From the NCBI GenBank assembly GCA_039105265.1, contig JAPFFF010000018.1, positions 992,001 through 1,056,000 of the forward strand: a DNA stretch of 64,000 nucleotides, in the 5' to 3' direction. Positions within the stretch are counted from its first letter, which is position 1; the number at the start of each line of letters is the position of its first letter. This document shows, one piece after another, positions 53,690 to 63,977 of the stretch. The stretch is from Tritrichomonas musculus (taxonomy: Eukaryota > Parabasalia > Tritrichomonadida > Tritrichomonadidae). Position numbers and translations under genes: made by a program. A model generated the notes under the pieces. The model did not search any database. It saw nothing but the letters and a program-made list of their open reading frames with translations, and was not told the origin of the DNA.

Positions 53690-53927
53690 TTCAATGAGTT
53701 CCTTCAAAAAGTTCATCGGACAAATACCTTCTCAAAAAGTTCAATGACCAGATTGACTCTCAATTTCTTGGCCGGACAAACAAGCTCTCAAAAAGTTCAA
53801 TGACCTAATACCTTCTCAAAAAGTTCAATGACCTAATACCTTCTCAATTTCTTGGCCGGACAAATACCTATTGAATTATCTGGCTGGACAAATACCTTCT
53901 CAAAAAGTTCAAAGGACAGATACCTTC
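53690..53927. repeat. right subterminal degenerate tandem repeats
   Basis: Units such as CTTCTCAAAAAGTTCAATGA and CTCAATTTCTTGGCCGGACA, the reverse complement of the left subterminal words. They grade into the right TIR. Confidence 0.75.
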
Positions 53928-54128
53928 TCAATTTCTTAAATGGCTAAATTACCTCTCATTCTCTTGGCCGGACAAATACCTATTGAATTATCTGGCCGGA
54001 CAGATATGCTCTCAAAAAGTTCGGTGACCTTATATCTATTCAAAAAGTCGTTTCTGGCCGATAAATGGAGGGATGTTTTAACGGACCCGAAGGGACGTTA
54101 AAAAATCACGCCATTTATATATACTACT
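53928..54128 (-). repeat. right terminal inverted repeat
   Basis: Reverse complement matches 7320-7521 with about six differences over ~200 nt; the last bases on the plus strand are TATACTACT. The GC-rich CGGACCCGAAGGGACGTTAA core (54081-54100) is conserved. Confidence 0.9.
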
Positions 54129-54133
54129 AACTG
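54129..54133. repeat. target site duplication, right copy (AACTG)
   Basis: Identical to 7315-7319. Confidence 0.85.
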
Positions 54134-54579
54134 TAAAATAATATATATTTTTCATCAATGTTATCATCTTTATATGAATTAATGAAGAATGAAATATGTT
54201 CAAAATTCAATATGCAATTGTCATCTTTGATGTTCTTTTCATGAGTTAGTCTATCAATTTCAGACATTAATTTATTCTTTAATTCAGTATCATTTTTGCT
54301 ATCACCAATCCATTTTTCTTTACCTGTAATTAATGCATTATTACTGTAAACTCTAATTAATTCTTTAATAACATCATCTTTGGTAATTTGTTTCCGCATT
54401 GAAATGGGTTCATCAACTGGTTCTTTAATGGGTTCATTAAGATTTTCATCATTTTGTTCATCAACTGAAGTATTAATTTGTTCATCAACTGTATTAATTA
54501 ATGGTTCAGGGAGTTCTTCTTCAATACATTCATTACTTAAATCATAATCTGAATAATCACTAGTACAAAATTCCGTCAT
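54130..54579 (-). pseudogene. 5' part of host-side gene interrupted by the element
   Basis: ATG 54579; 150 residues are open up to the junction, where the TIR supplies an immediate stop. The N-terminus is acidic with E/P/N repeats (EELPEPLINTVDEQINTSVD, NEPIKEPVDEP). Residues ~60-150 look folded and helical (KDDVIKELIRVYSNNALIT, EHISFFINSY). The frame matches that of 7226-7319 across the insertion. The gene is thus split 46.8 kb apart and presumably inactive unless another allele is intact. Function not recognised. Confidence 0.6.
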
Positions 54580-55664
54580 AATTTCTTACACTAATTTAAA
54601 TATAAATTAAAAATTAAATTATAACATAAAAAATAACATTAATTTTAAAACTGACATGTTACATAAAATTAAACATAAATTTTTAGACATGTGATATAAA
54701 AAGTGAACTCGTAAATGGGAACTTCACTTATAGCCAAAATTTGAAAGCGTATAAATGAAATAACTTGCGACCTTGTAAAAAAGGGCAAAATAGGCCTTGG
54801 GGTTAATTCAGCGAATATTAACCCCCAATACTTATCTACTATTCACTACTATGAGTAAAATCTCCATAAAGAAAATTCTGAAATAAAAAAAGTATATTTT
54901 TTGAATTTTCTTTTTAATATTCAAAAGATCTTTGAATTTTCTTTTTATCATTCAAAAAATTGAATCATTTTTATATTAAAAATTTTCAATTCAAGAAGTA
55001 ATATTTCTCATAATAGATATATTGAAATTCATGTGATTTTAGCTGAAATAATAGCAAATAAATATATGTTTGGTTTAATGAATATTTCAATAATTTTGCA
55101 CAATTTTACAAAACATTTAATTCCAGCCATTTACTGCTTATTTAATCAAAAACAGAGAAATTTGCAAAATATAAGCTATATAAATCATAAATATATTATA
55201 TATTTGATATGATTTCATTAAATTATTTCATTCAATATCATATAATTTTTTATATATTTGCTTCAGATAATCAATTTGCCAAAATCTTCAAATTGAAATT
55301 GTCTGCATAAAAATAAAATTTCCGTTAATATGATGTATAGTGCATTTATAAACAGATATTCTTTTACATAAAAGATTCAATAAAATCCGATTGAGATTTT
55401 TTGAGTGTTTCCCTTTCTATCATCTTTTTCTTTTCATGCTCATAAAGCACAAAAAAGATGAAAAAAAAAAAGCAAATGATATAAAATAATAATTAAATAT
55501 AATAAATTTTATATAGGTATTAGCAATAAAAAAATAAAACCAAAACATATGATAAAGAAAACGATTTGTTTTTGAAATTATCTGTTTCGAATAAGTTACA
55601 AATAACTAGTCATTCAAAATGAACAAATAAGCAATTTACATAATAATAAAAAGTATTAAATTAA
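54580..55664. other. AT-rich intergenic stretch
   Basis: No gene seen on either strand. It contains a short, more GC-rich part around 54700-54840 and two near-direct copies of TTGAATTTTCTTTTT (54900-54950). Otherwise nothing supportable. Confidence 0.45.
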
Positions 55665-56435
55665 TTATTCATTTCCTTCTTCTTCCTCTTCTTCTTCTTC
55701 TTCAATAATAATTTCATATTCAGTTTCTTCTTCCTCTTTGATCTGGCTATATACAAAAATTTTGTCACTCTGAACATTATCTTTCCTACTCGAACCAGTC
55801 TCTTTTATTGTTTCTTCTTCCTCATTGAGGTCGGTTGCTTCATTTTGATCATCAAATTCGTTAATATTCTCAATAATATATTCGTCATCTTCTTCTTCGC
55901 CAAATGCTTCACGAAGAAAGTCAATATCTTTTGTTAATTGTTCAACTTCCAATTTTAGACATTGGTATGCAATATCATAATCTAATTCATCACCAATTGA
56001 TTCACACCTTTGAACTCTGCTATTTTGATCGTTTTTATTGTGAATTTTAAGATACTGTTTTCTGACTGCTTCTTTCTTTTTCGTTTGTTTTTCAACTTCT
56101 TCCCGCATTAATTTTCTTTCGCCAGTTAATCGTTCTGTTCTTGCTGAAGCATCTTTTCGAAACGTTTCACCTTTTGTTATTTGGTTATCAAGTTCGCTTA
56201 AGACTTCTTGGATTTCTTTTTCAGTTGCGTCTGGATTACAAGCCATTCGCTGAGCTTCTAATATAAGACGAGTATTATCAACATTCCATCTTCCTTTTTT
56301 ATCTTTCTTGAAAACTCGGCTTTGCCATGAATTTTCTTTAAATGGAGGATCTTTTTGTGTTGTATTTCGAGATTTGCGTATTCGATTTGTATTTTTGGAT
56401 GATTTTTGTTTTTCTTGCGTTCTAACTGAAGACAT
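55665..56435 (-). CDS. coiled-coil, acidic-tailed hypothetical protein (256 aa)
   Basis: ATG 56435. Basic, Ser/Thr-rich N-terminus (RIRKSRNTTQKD), then WQSRVFKKDKKGRWNVDNTR. Coiled coil at ~75-175 (EKEIQEVLSELDNQITKGE, LMREEVEKQTKKKEAVRKQ) and a very acidic C-terminus ending in an E run. It looks like an ordinary trichomonad gene. No domain known to me fits. It stands between AT-rich spacers. Confidence 0.6.
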   Translation of the reverse strand: MSSVRTQEKQKSSKNTNRIRKSRNTTQKDPPFKENSWQSRVFKKDKKGRWNVDNTRLILEAQRMACNPDATEKEIQEVLSELDNQITKGETFRKDASARTERLTGERKLMREEVEKQTKKKEAVRKQYLKIHNKNDQNSRVQRCESIGDELDYDIAYQCLKLEVEQLTKDIDFLREAFGEEEDDEYIIENINEFDDQNEATDLNEEEETIKETGSSRKDNVQSDKIFVYSQIKEEEETEYEIIIEEEEEEEEEGNE

Positions 56436-56822
56436 AAATTATATATTATTAATTTAAAATTATAACAAAAAAAAAATATAAACGGCTGTTACTCACTTTC
56501 AAAATTTAATTTGAAATTTTTTGTGATATGGCATTGAATTTTAGTAAATTTCACAAAAAAAAAAAAAAAATACGCAATTAACTTATTTAAAAAATGACTC
56601 AATTAGATAATTTTTAAAAATATAGATATTTGTATTAAGCATCCATAAATTTTTCATAACAGGTTGTTAATTTCCCCTTTTCATAATTCTAGTATTAAGA
56701 TATTTCCAAAATACTTAAAATTTTTTTGCCATTTCTGGCATTGTATTTGGTGTAATCACAGAAGATTACAATTTGATGCATAATAAGTAATAATCATAAA
56801 ATAAAAACTTACATATTTTTAT
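56436..56822. other. AT-rich intergenic stretch
   Basis: No gene or repeat seen beyond homopolymer A/T runs (for example the A-run near 56555-56570). Confidence 0.45.
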
Positions 56823-58438
56823 TTATTTAATAACATCGTCATAACAACTTTGAAAACGGCTAACAAGTAAGGTATTATCGGGAAATGATTTTGTGTACTT
56901 GATAAAACTATTCAATTTATCTTTATTTTCATCTATTTGTATCAAAAATTTTAAAACATCTAAATTACCTTTGAACGATGCAACAGAATACAAACAGTTC
57001 ATGAAATTAGAAATATTATTTATATGAGGTGCAAGTAATTTGACAACATCAATATAATCATCAATAATTGCTATAAGAATTGGCTGATTAAAAAGATCAT
57101 TTACTGGAAGATTAGCATCAGCATTATTAGCAATTAGATATTCAACAAGTTCGCATGAATTAATTTTGGCAGCAACACTTAAAGCAGTATTTAAAATATA
57201 AAAATTGAAATTCCAGCTCCGCCATAATAATTTACATCAACTTTCTCTTTTTCAATTAAAAATTTTACCAAATCAAAATTTTTAGTTAAGCAAGCTTCCA
57301 TTAAATACGAAAATGATGATTCTTGAGGCTTTGAAAGATCAAATTTTTGGATGTTCATGAACATTTCAATTAAATCTGGAAAATCTTGAGAAATTGCGAT
57401 TCCTAATAAAGTTGATCCTGAACGATCAGTAATATCTGGAATCATTGAAAATAATTCTTCATCCATTAAAATATCTTTAATAATTCTGATATTATAATTC
57501 GTAACAGCTCGGGAGATTGAGTCATTGGTATGATGAAGTTCGATCGAATTAATAAAATAGTCGTATAATTCATTATTATGAACTCGAATTGAAGCTTCAA
57601 GAGCCCTTGAATATGAACATTTATGGTTTTCAAGAATATGAATAATTTCATAAGATCCACCATATACAGCAAATTCCATTGTTTTATCCGTTATTTTCGC
57701 ATCATTCATTAAAAGATATTTAAATATTTTGATTGATCCATGCAAAGCTGAATAATCAATTATATTGGGCATATCCTTTTTTTTAAAAAAGCATAAACGA
57801 TCTTCAAAATACGAGTATGGAATTTTATAATCGTAACTTATATTATTCTTTGAAATAAGATCACGTAATTTGTCCGGATTATCTTCACGAATAACTATTG
57901 AGATAGAATCTTTATTAATCCATTTATCACGGAATTCTAAAAACGCATCAAAACTTGGGAACTCGTTTTCTTTTAAAAATTGATCTTTGGACTGAAAAAA
58001 ATAATTGAAATCTTCAGGTCTTTCTTGATAAATTTCGTAAGCAAAAATGTTTGCAACTACTTTTGAAGCTTTTGCTTTTCGTATTACAGTGTCAATTGTT
58101 ATGAGTCCTTTTCTATAAAAATATAATTTTATTCTATTTAAAATACTAAAATAATATATTTCATCACTATTAAAATAGGAGTTAATATAAGGAAGAATTT
58201 GATCAATAATTTTTTCGTAATAATTATAGTTTGAATATCGTGTAAAAAGGGCTGTTTGTATAGTGGTTATTAATTTCATAAACTCATTTTTTGAGCTAAA
58301 AAAAATTTTTGGGATTTCAGGAACTGGTTTTGATGAATTTGCATAATTGTGTTGGATTATCATATCTTGCAAATGGATAATTTCATCCAAGCTTTTTCCA
58401 TACTGATTAAAAAAAGTTTCACGAGTTAAAATCATCAT
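56823..58438 (-). pseudogene. DUF3447/ankyrin-repeat host protein with one frameshift
   Basis: From ATG 58438 a 415-residue frame runs to 57191. It has the DUF3447-type core IIDYSALHGSIKIFKYLLMNDAKI, AVYGGSYEIIHILEN and then ankyrin units (GSTLLGIAISQDFPDLIEMF, SYLMEACLTKNFDLVKFLI). In another frame 57190-56823 continues the ankyrin series (NTALSVAAKINSCELVEYLI, ANNADANLPV, LDVLKFLIQ) to a stop at 56823. The switch falls in the loop after DVNYYGG. No trichomonad intron signals are visible there, so a frameshift (real or sequencing) is the simplest reading. Such proteins are a very large trichomonad family; their role is unknown. Confidence 0.75.
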
Positions 58439-58491
58439 GAACTTTTTCTATGCTTCTTAATAAAGTATTCAAAATCTAATAATTTAAAAAA

Positions 58492-59826
58492 ATGAGTGAA
58501 ACAATTAAAATGCAACTTAAACAATCATGTATTATGCATATACCTATTCAAAATTATGGTAATGATTTCACGTTCATGGTTAATGAGCAAAAGTTCAAAA
58601 CAAACAGATTGACATCTGATCTTTTATCACCAAAAATTGCTAAAATGCATTTAATTGATCCAACATTTGAATTTTTTACGATAAAAACAAAAAATCATGG
58701 CGATTTTGCGCATATTCTCAATCTCATCAATTTTGAGCAAAATGATATTCCAGAAAATGAACTTCCATTCATAGCAGAAGTGATTGAAATTCTTGAATTA
58801 GATTCTTTTGAATTTACACCTAAAATAGAAGGAAGAAAAATTACAATTGATAAAGTTTTTAATGAAATTCAAAATCTTGAAAAAAACAGCGAATTTTGTT
58901 CACAAAATTTTGAAGAAAAAATTGATTTTATTTCATTCAATTTTTACATTCTTTGTGAAGAATATGAAGAATACTTTGCAAATTTGAAAATAAGCACAAT
59001 TTATAAAATATTGAGCAATGACCAATTACGACTTGAAAATGAAGATCAGCTTCTGAATTTTATAAACAAACTTTATTCAAAAAATTCAATGTATTCAATT
59101 TTATATGAAAAAGTTATGTTCACAAATGTTTCATCTAAATATATGAATGAATTTGTCGAGCTTTTTGACTTTAATGACATTTCATCACAAACATGGATAA
59201 ATCTTTGTATGAGATTAACAAATTCATTGGAAATTAAAAAAATTGAAAGTTGTAAAAAACGATACAATACAATTCATACAAATGAAATATATCAAATTCA
59301 AAAAACTTTGTTTAAATATGATAAAAATAATGATTTTTCTGGAATTCTTAACTTTTTGAGAAAGAAATCAAATGAAAATATTGAAAAAGAAATAAATGTC
59401 ACATCATCATCTATTTTCGGCAATTGCGAAGATAATTTGCCAAAAAATGTTGTATTGTTTGAAAACCAAATGAAACGTTTTATTTCAGCAGATGAACCAA
59501 ATAGTTGGTTATGTTTTGATTTTAAAGATCATCAAGTAATTCTAACCGAATATACAATAAAAACAAGTTGTTTATTTGAAAAAAATATGCGTCACCCAAG
59601 AAGCTGGGTTATTGAAGGATCAAATGACAGCAATTCATGGGAAATTCTTGATGAACAAAAAGATTGTTCAGAAATAAATGGAAAAAGTATTACTCATACT
59701 TTTTCAATTAATAATCAAGAATTGAAAAAATTTAAGATGATAAGATTGCGTGCAACAGGACCAAATTGGGATGGTTCTAATCATCTATTCATTGAATCTT
59801 TTGAAATATATGGTAGATATTTATAA
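58492..59826 (+). CDS. BTB-like plus discoidin (F5/8 type C) domain protein (444 aa)
   Basis: ATG 58492. Residues ~20-100 follow the trichomonad BTB-like pattern (FTFMVNEQKFKTNRLTSDLLSPKIAKMHLIDPT, HILNLINFEQNDIPE). Residues ~110-290 resemble a BACK-like helical region. Residues ~300-444 are a discoidin domain: SSIFGNCEDNLP, PNSWLCFDFKDHQVILTEYT, RHPRSWVIEGSNDSNSWEIL and FKMIRLRATGPNWDGSNHLF, ending FEIYGRYL. The architecture is common in trichomonad gene families. Probably a cytoplasmic adaptor that binds partners through both domains (inference). It is divergent from the ankyrin gene, with 53 nt between ATGs. Confidence 0.85.
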   Translation: MSETIKMQLKQSCIMHIPIQNYGNDFTFMVNEQKFKTNRLTSDLLSPKIAKMHLIDPTFEFFTIKTKNHGDFAHILNLINFEQNDIPENELPFIAEVIEILELDSFEFTPKIEGRKITIDKVFNEIQNLEKNSEFCSQNFEEKIDFISFNFYILCEEYEEYFANLKISTIYKILSNDQLRLENEDQLLNFINKLYSKNSMYSILYEKVMFTNVSSKYMNEFVELFDFNDISSQTWINLCMRLTNSLEIKKIESCKKRYNTIHTNEIYQIQKTLFKYDKNNDFSGILNFLRKKSNENIEKEINVTSSSIFGNCEDNLPKNVVLFENQMKRFISADEPNSWLCFDFKDHQVILTEYTIKTSCLFEKNMRHPRSWVIEGSNDSNSWEILDEQKDCSEINGKSITHTFSINNQELKKFKMIRLRATGPNWDGSNHLFIESFEIYGRYL

Positions 59827-59945
59827 GCTTTTCTAATTAGAATATTAAATAAAAAAGAATTGAAAAAATGATCGTTTGCATTGAAATAAAACTTGATTAT
59901 CTTTTTATAAATGTTTTTGATTGTTTTTTATCATTGTTTTAAATA

Positions 59946-60096
59946 TAAACTGATAATAATTTTTGAATACAACTCAATTTTTCTGAAGAGTATTGAAAAA
60001 TGAAGATAATCAACTCAATTTTGAAATAAATAATTATTAGTTTTCAATGATAAATTGAAAATTGAGTTGTATGCAAAAATGACTACCAGTTTATAT
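59946..60096. repeat. imperfect inverted repeat pair
   Basis: 59946-59983 (ending TACAACTCAATTTTT) pairs with 60055-60096 (starting AATTGAAAATTGAGTTGTA). The shared core is AAACTG...TACAACTCAATTTT. It could fold as a long hairpin just downstream of the BTB/discoidin gene. Non-coding. Confidence 0.55.
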
Positions 60097-60114
60097 TGTA
60101 ACTGTTTTTTAAGA

Positions 60115-60490
60115 AGTTAGTTGAAGGTCGAGATTTTGGTGACCGTTTATTTTTGAAATTAGTTGAAGGTCAAAAAAAAGTTAGTTGAAGTGCCAACCTA
60201 ATAGATAGATATCTTTTTATTTCACAATTATTCAATAATAATTCAAAATTTGATGAGCAAGAAAATTATAATTTTTTTATCTTTATTTTGACATCTTTTA
60301 ATTATAACATTCTTTTGCTTAAACAATATTTATAACAAATACTTTTCTTGATAAATATTAACATTATCGCGAGATCTGATAATAACATATTTGATGATAA
60401 AGTTTAGTTGAAGGTCGAACTGAAGTTAGTTGAAGGTCGAAATTTTGGTGACCGTTTATTTTTGAAGTTAGTTGAAGTACAGACCCAATA
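60115..60490. repeat. direct repeats AGTTGAAGGTCGA...GGTGACCGTTTATTTTTGAA
   Basis: A ~60-nt unit (TTAGTTGAAGGTCGAGATTT then TGGTGACCGTTTATTTTTGA) occurs at ~60115-60190 and ~60420-60485, with further partial AGTTGAAGG copies. The rest of 60490-60970 is gene-free AT-rich sequence. Confidence 0.6.
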
Positions 60491-60976
60491 TAATTAATAG
60501 GCTATAATAAGTTTAATTTTAAAAAAAAATTCTAATTATTTTACTGCAATATCTAAAGTTCTTTATATTTGTAGTAAATCATTCATTAAATGCAAAACAA
60601 ATTGCAAGAGATGTTCTCAATAAATTCTTCGTAAGAAACTCAAAAAATATATGAGTAAACGGTTTACCTTCAAATTTGCTCAAATATAAACCACAAAAAT
60701 CGAGTACTCGAATAGTTTATAATGTCTTCTTTTTCTATTAAAATATTCAATTTTTTGAAAGGCCAATTTAAATCTCATTTTTCAATTTTTGAATATCACT
60801 CCCTTTGAAATTGAATAGATAATCTCCCTTTTGATTTTAAAAAATTTATCAGCATTATTTTATTTTCTCCATTTTTTTAAAAAAAAAGCATTTTAATTTA
60901 TAATATTGTCAATGAATTTTTTTTTTTTTTTCTAAAATAGACATTAGATGGATGACATCACTTTTTTATTTGCAAA

Positions 60977-62185
60977 ATGAGTCTAAGTGAAACTTTAGAA
61001 ACGCTGAAAATAATTCATAAAAGCACAATCAAATATATTGATTATGAAGATAACTCAGAAGAAAACTACGTTGATTTGATCAGCCAATTGAATGATCAGA
61101 AATTCCATGAAAATAAATATAAACTCAAATTATATTTGCAGTTTCTTTCAGATGTTATTGACAACCATTATCGAGCAAACAATTTTTATGAAAAAATAAA
61201 AAAAATTATAATGAATTATAAAAGTAATTTAAAAATTGATTTTTCAAATTCAGAAATATTTAATATCTTTAAAAATAACAAAGTAATTCTTCTCTTTTTA
61301 ATAAAAGAACAAATTCTTACAATTGATAATTCCATAATTGATATCATTTTGTCTGAACGTTATTCAAAGATGGATTATCCAAAATACTTTTTACCTGAAA
61401 TCACGCCATTTTTACCTCAAAAACAAATTAAAAGCTTTAATATTCAAATAAATGATGATTTTGAAAAAAATCGAAAAATTGGAGAAAACGAAAATTATAT
61501 TTGTGAACTAATTCGTAATGACAACATTGAAGATTTTATTTCACATGTCAAAAAAACAAATTTAAAATTGAATAAATTAATTGATATTTCAATTTTTGAA
61601 TCAAATCAATATTTAATTGGCAAAAATATTTCAATAATTGAATATGCAACGTTTTTTGGCTCAATTCAAATTTTCAATTATTTATATAAAAATAATGCTA
61701 CAATAAAGCCATCAATTTGGCTTTATGCGATACATTCTGATAATCCAGAACTGATTCATGTTTTGGAAGAAAATCAAATTGAGTATCCAGAAGAACAAAA
61801 GAAAAGCAAATATGATGAATATGATGATTCTGACAATGATGAAAAAGATGATAAAGATGACAATATTTTAAATTGTTGTATATTTGAATCTATCAAATGT
61901 CATCACAACGATATCTCAAATTATTTATCAAAAAAAGCTTCAAAAGAAAAATTCGATTTTAGCAAATGTTTGAAATATCACAATTTTGAATTCATTCAAA
62001 TTAAAAATATTGGAAACTTGGAATTTTATAAATTTTGCAAATATGATTATCCTTATATTGTTGAAATGATTTTGAAAGAAAAAGATATTGACATAAATTA
62101 TGCCAAAATATCCAATTTAAACAAAAAAGTTAATGGAATGTTTTTAACAAATTTTCATGTAATTACAAATTTATTTCTTTTTTAA
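60977..62185 (+). CDS. DUF3447/ankyrin-type host protein (402 aa)
   Basis: ATG 60977 follows ACATCACTTTTTTATTTGCA, a good initiator. The N-terminal ~190 residues are helical and variable. ISIIEYATFFGSIQIFNYLYKNNATIK and LYAIHSDNPELIHVLEENQI (~215-270) are the DUF3447 signature. An acidic insert (SKYDEYDDSDNDEKDDKDDN) is followed by the start of an ankyrin series (YCKYDYPYIVEMILKEKDIDINY-like). The frame ends soon after DINY, whereas relatives go on with several ankyrin units. Fragments of such units occur downstream at 62624, 63336 and 63978, so this may be the 5' part of a broken or intron-bearing gene. Confidence 0.75.
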   Translation: MSLSETLETLKIIHKSTIKYIDYEDNSEENYVDLISQLNDQKFHENKYKLKLYLQFLSDVIDNHYRANNFYEKIKKIIMNYKSNLKIDFSNSEIFNIFKNNKVILLFLIKEQILTIDNSIIDIILSERYSKMDYPKYFLPEITPFLPQKQIKSFNIQINDDFEKNRKIGENENYICELIRNDNIEDFISHVKKTNLKLNKLIDISIFESNQYLIGKNISIIEYATFFGSIQIFNYLYKNNATIKPSIWLYAIHSDNPELIHVLEENQIEYPEEQKKSKYDEYDDSDNDEKDDKDDNILNCCIFESIKCHHNDISNYLSKKASKEKFDFSKCLKYHNFEFIQIKNIGNLEFYKFCKYDYPYIVEMILKEKDIDINYAKISNLNKKVNGMFLTNFHVITNLFLF

Positions 62186-62623
62186 TTTTATTCAAAATTC
62201 ATATTTTCAATGAAATTCAATATGATGTATTTAAATGATATTTGGTTTTAATGTTTTCAATAAGATTTCAAAAAAAAATGAATTTAATAACATTTTGAAA
62301 ACAAATTCCAATGTAATTCTAAAAAAAAAACTATTCATTACATTTATAATTTATAATTTTAACTGCATTTAATCTGACAATTTCATTATATTTCAAATCA
62401 TTCATTTCAATGATATTTTTTATTCAAATTGATTAATGATATTTTACATAATTTTTTAGCATTTCTCTTTTTTTTTAAATCCAATATCATAATAAATTTT
62501 TTTAATTTCATTTCACTTTTATTATTTAAATGAAATTTTAAATCTAATTTAGTGATAAAATTAAAAAAAATTATTTATTTATCACATTTGAAATCAATTT
62601 TTTAATAGTGTTTTTTGATTTAA

Positions 62624-62734
62624 ATTCATAAAACTGCCTTATATAAAAGTGTTGAAAAAGGTAACATTGATATTGTAAAAATATTATTTGAAAATGAGAA
62701 ACTTGATGTTAATTATTCAAGCGTTTTTATTTAG
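62624..62734 (+). pseudogene. isolated ankyrin-repeat unit
   Basis: A 36-codon open stretch reads HKTALYKSVEKGNIDIVKIL, then FENEKLDVNY, one complete ankyrin unit, with stops directly before (62621-62623) and after (62732-62734). It has the same orientation as 60977 and lies about 440 bp after that gene's stop. Confidence 0.6.
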
Positions 62735-63335
62735 TTGAGTTATAAAATTTAATATTTTAGTTTTTAATAAGATTTCAAATGATAATCTTTTATATCATTT
62801 TAATTATAATGATTTATTTCATTTTCAGTCATTTATTTTTATAAAATTTAAATTATTTTGTTTTTATTATATTCTTATCAAATATTATCATAACATTTTT
62901 ATTAATTTTTTTAAATGACATTTATGAAATATTTCTTAAATTACATTTAAATGATCATAATTAAATGACATTTTGATAATTTTTTTAATCCAGTCTAATA
63001 TTTATTTAGTAATTATATTTTAAACAAATATATATTCATTGTATTTGAAATTTTGAGAATTTTATGGAGTTAATATAAATGAATTAATGATATTTTTCAA
63101 TAGATTTTCATTACATTTTAATCAAAAAATTCAATACAATTCATTTTTATTATTCATATAATTCTCAAATTGTTATATTTAAACGTAATTCTAACATTAT
63201 TTAATTATATAAAATTCAATATTTGAAGATTTAAATAGCATTTTAAATTCAAATATTTTTCATATAATTTTTTATTATATGTTTATAAAATTTCATTTTA
63301 TTTTTATATACAATTCATTTATAAATTTTTATAAA

Positions 63336-63431
63336 CCAGTTTTTTACATGTCTGTTGAAAAACATAATTTGGAAATGGTTAAATTTTTATTAAATAAAAA
63401 TGATATAGAAGTTAACATGAAATACATTTAA
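63336..63431 (+). pseudogene. isolated ankyrin-repeat unit
   Basis: Reads SVEKHNLEMVKFLLNKNDIE then VNMKYI before a stop at 63429-63431, and is preceded by a stop at 63333-63335. It is about 710 bp from the previous unit, with very AT-rich filler between. Confidence 0.55.
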
Positions 63432-63977
63432 AGTTAAAAATTTGCATTCTATTTTCGATCATTCTTTAATTCAGTTTTCAATATTCTTTAATGTAATTTC
63501 TAATTTAAGAATTGAATTATATTCAATATTAATTTTGAATAAAATTTGAAATTACTTTTTCAATCGAATTCAAACAAATATTTTTAAATTACATTGTAAA
63601 ATAAGTATTTAAATAATATTTTAAAATCCCTTTTTTTGAATCACATTTAAAATAATATTATTTTTATTTTATTTACATTTATGATTTTCAAATAGAATTT
63701 TGAATTAATTATTGATAAAATTATTATTTCAATATTTTAATGAAATTTGTAATTATTTTTTCATAATATTCAATTAAATTTTTTGAATGATATTATTTTT
63801 TCAGTTTTCAAATCCTATTTTAAATCATATTTTTTTAATGATATTTAAAATTTTTATTTCAACAATCTAGTCATTTTTATTTGAATATTAAATGAAATTT
63901 TAAATAATATTTGAATAAAATTCGAATGTTTTTTTAATGAAATACATATTTAAATATTTAATGAAATTTCAAATTTT

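Larger units (their letters stand above)
7320..54128. mobile_element. giant Polinton/Maverick-class integrated element (~46.8 kb)
   Basis: Seen directly: ~200 bp terminal inverted repeats, a perfect 5-bp target duplication, a protein-primed family B polymerase, an rve integrase and a packaging-type ATPase, with some 45 closely packed genes on both strands. That gene trio with TIRs defines the Polinton/Maverick class in established usage. Its size is about two to three times that of usual members. I recognise no capsid jelly roll and no maturation protease, so whether it makes particles is open. It looks whole or nearly so (at most one or two breaks) and young. It is inserted in a host-side reading frame. 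Confidence 0.9.

Noticed and set aside
7320-54128. Classification as a virophage, giant-virus insertion or retro-element
   Set aside because: TIRs with a short target duplication, protein-primed PolB and an rve integrase together fit Polinton/Maverick. No reverse transcriptase, LTRs, or giant-virus transcription and capsid genes were seen.
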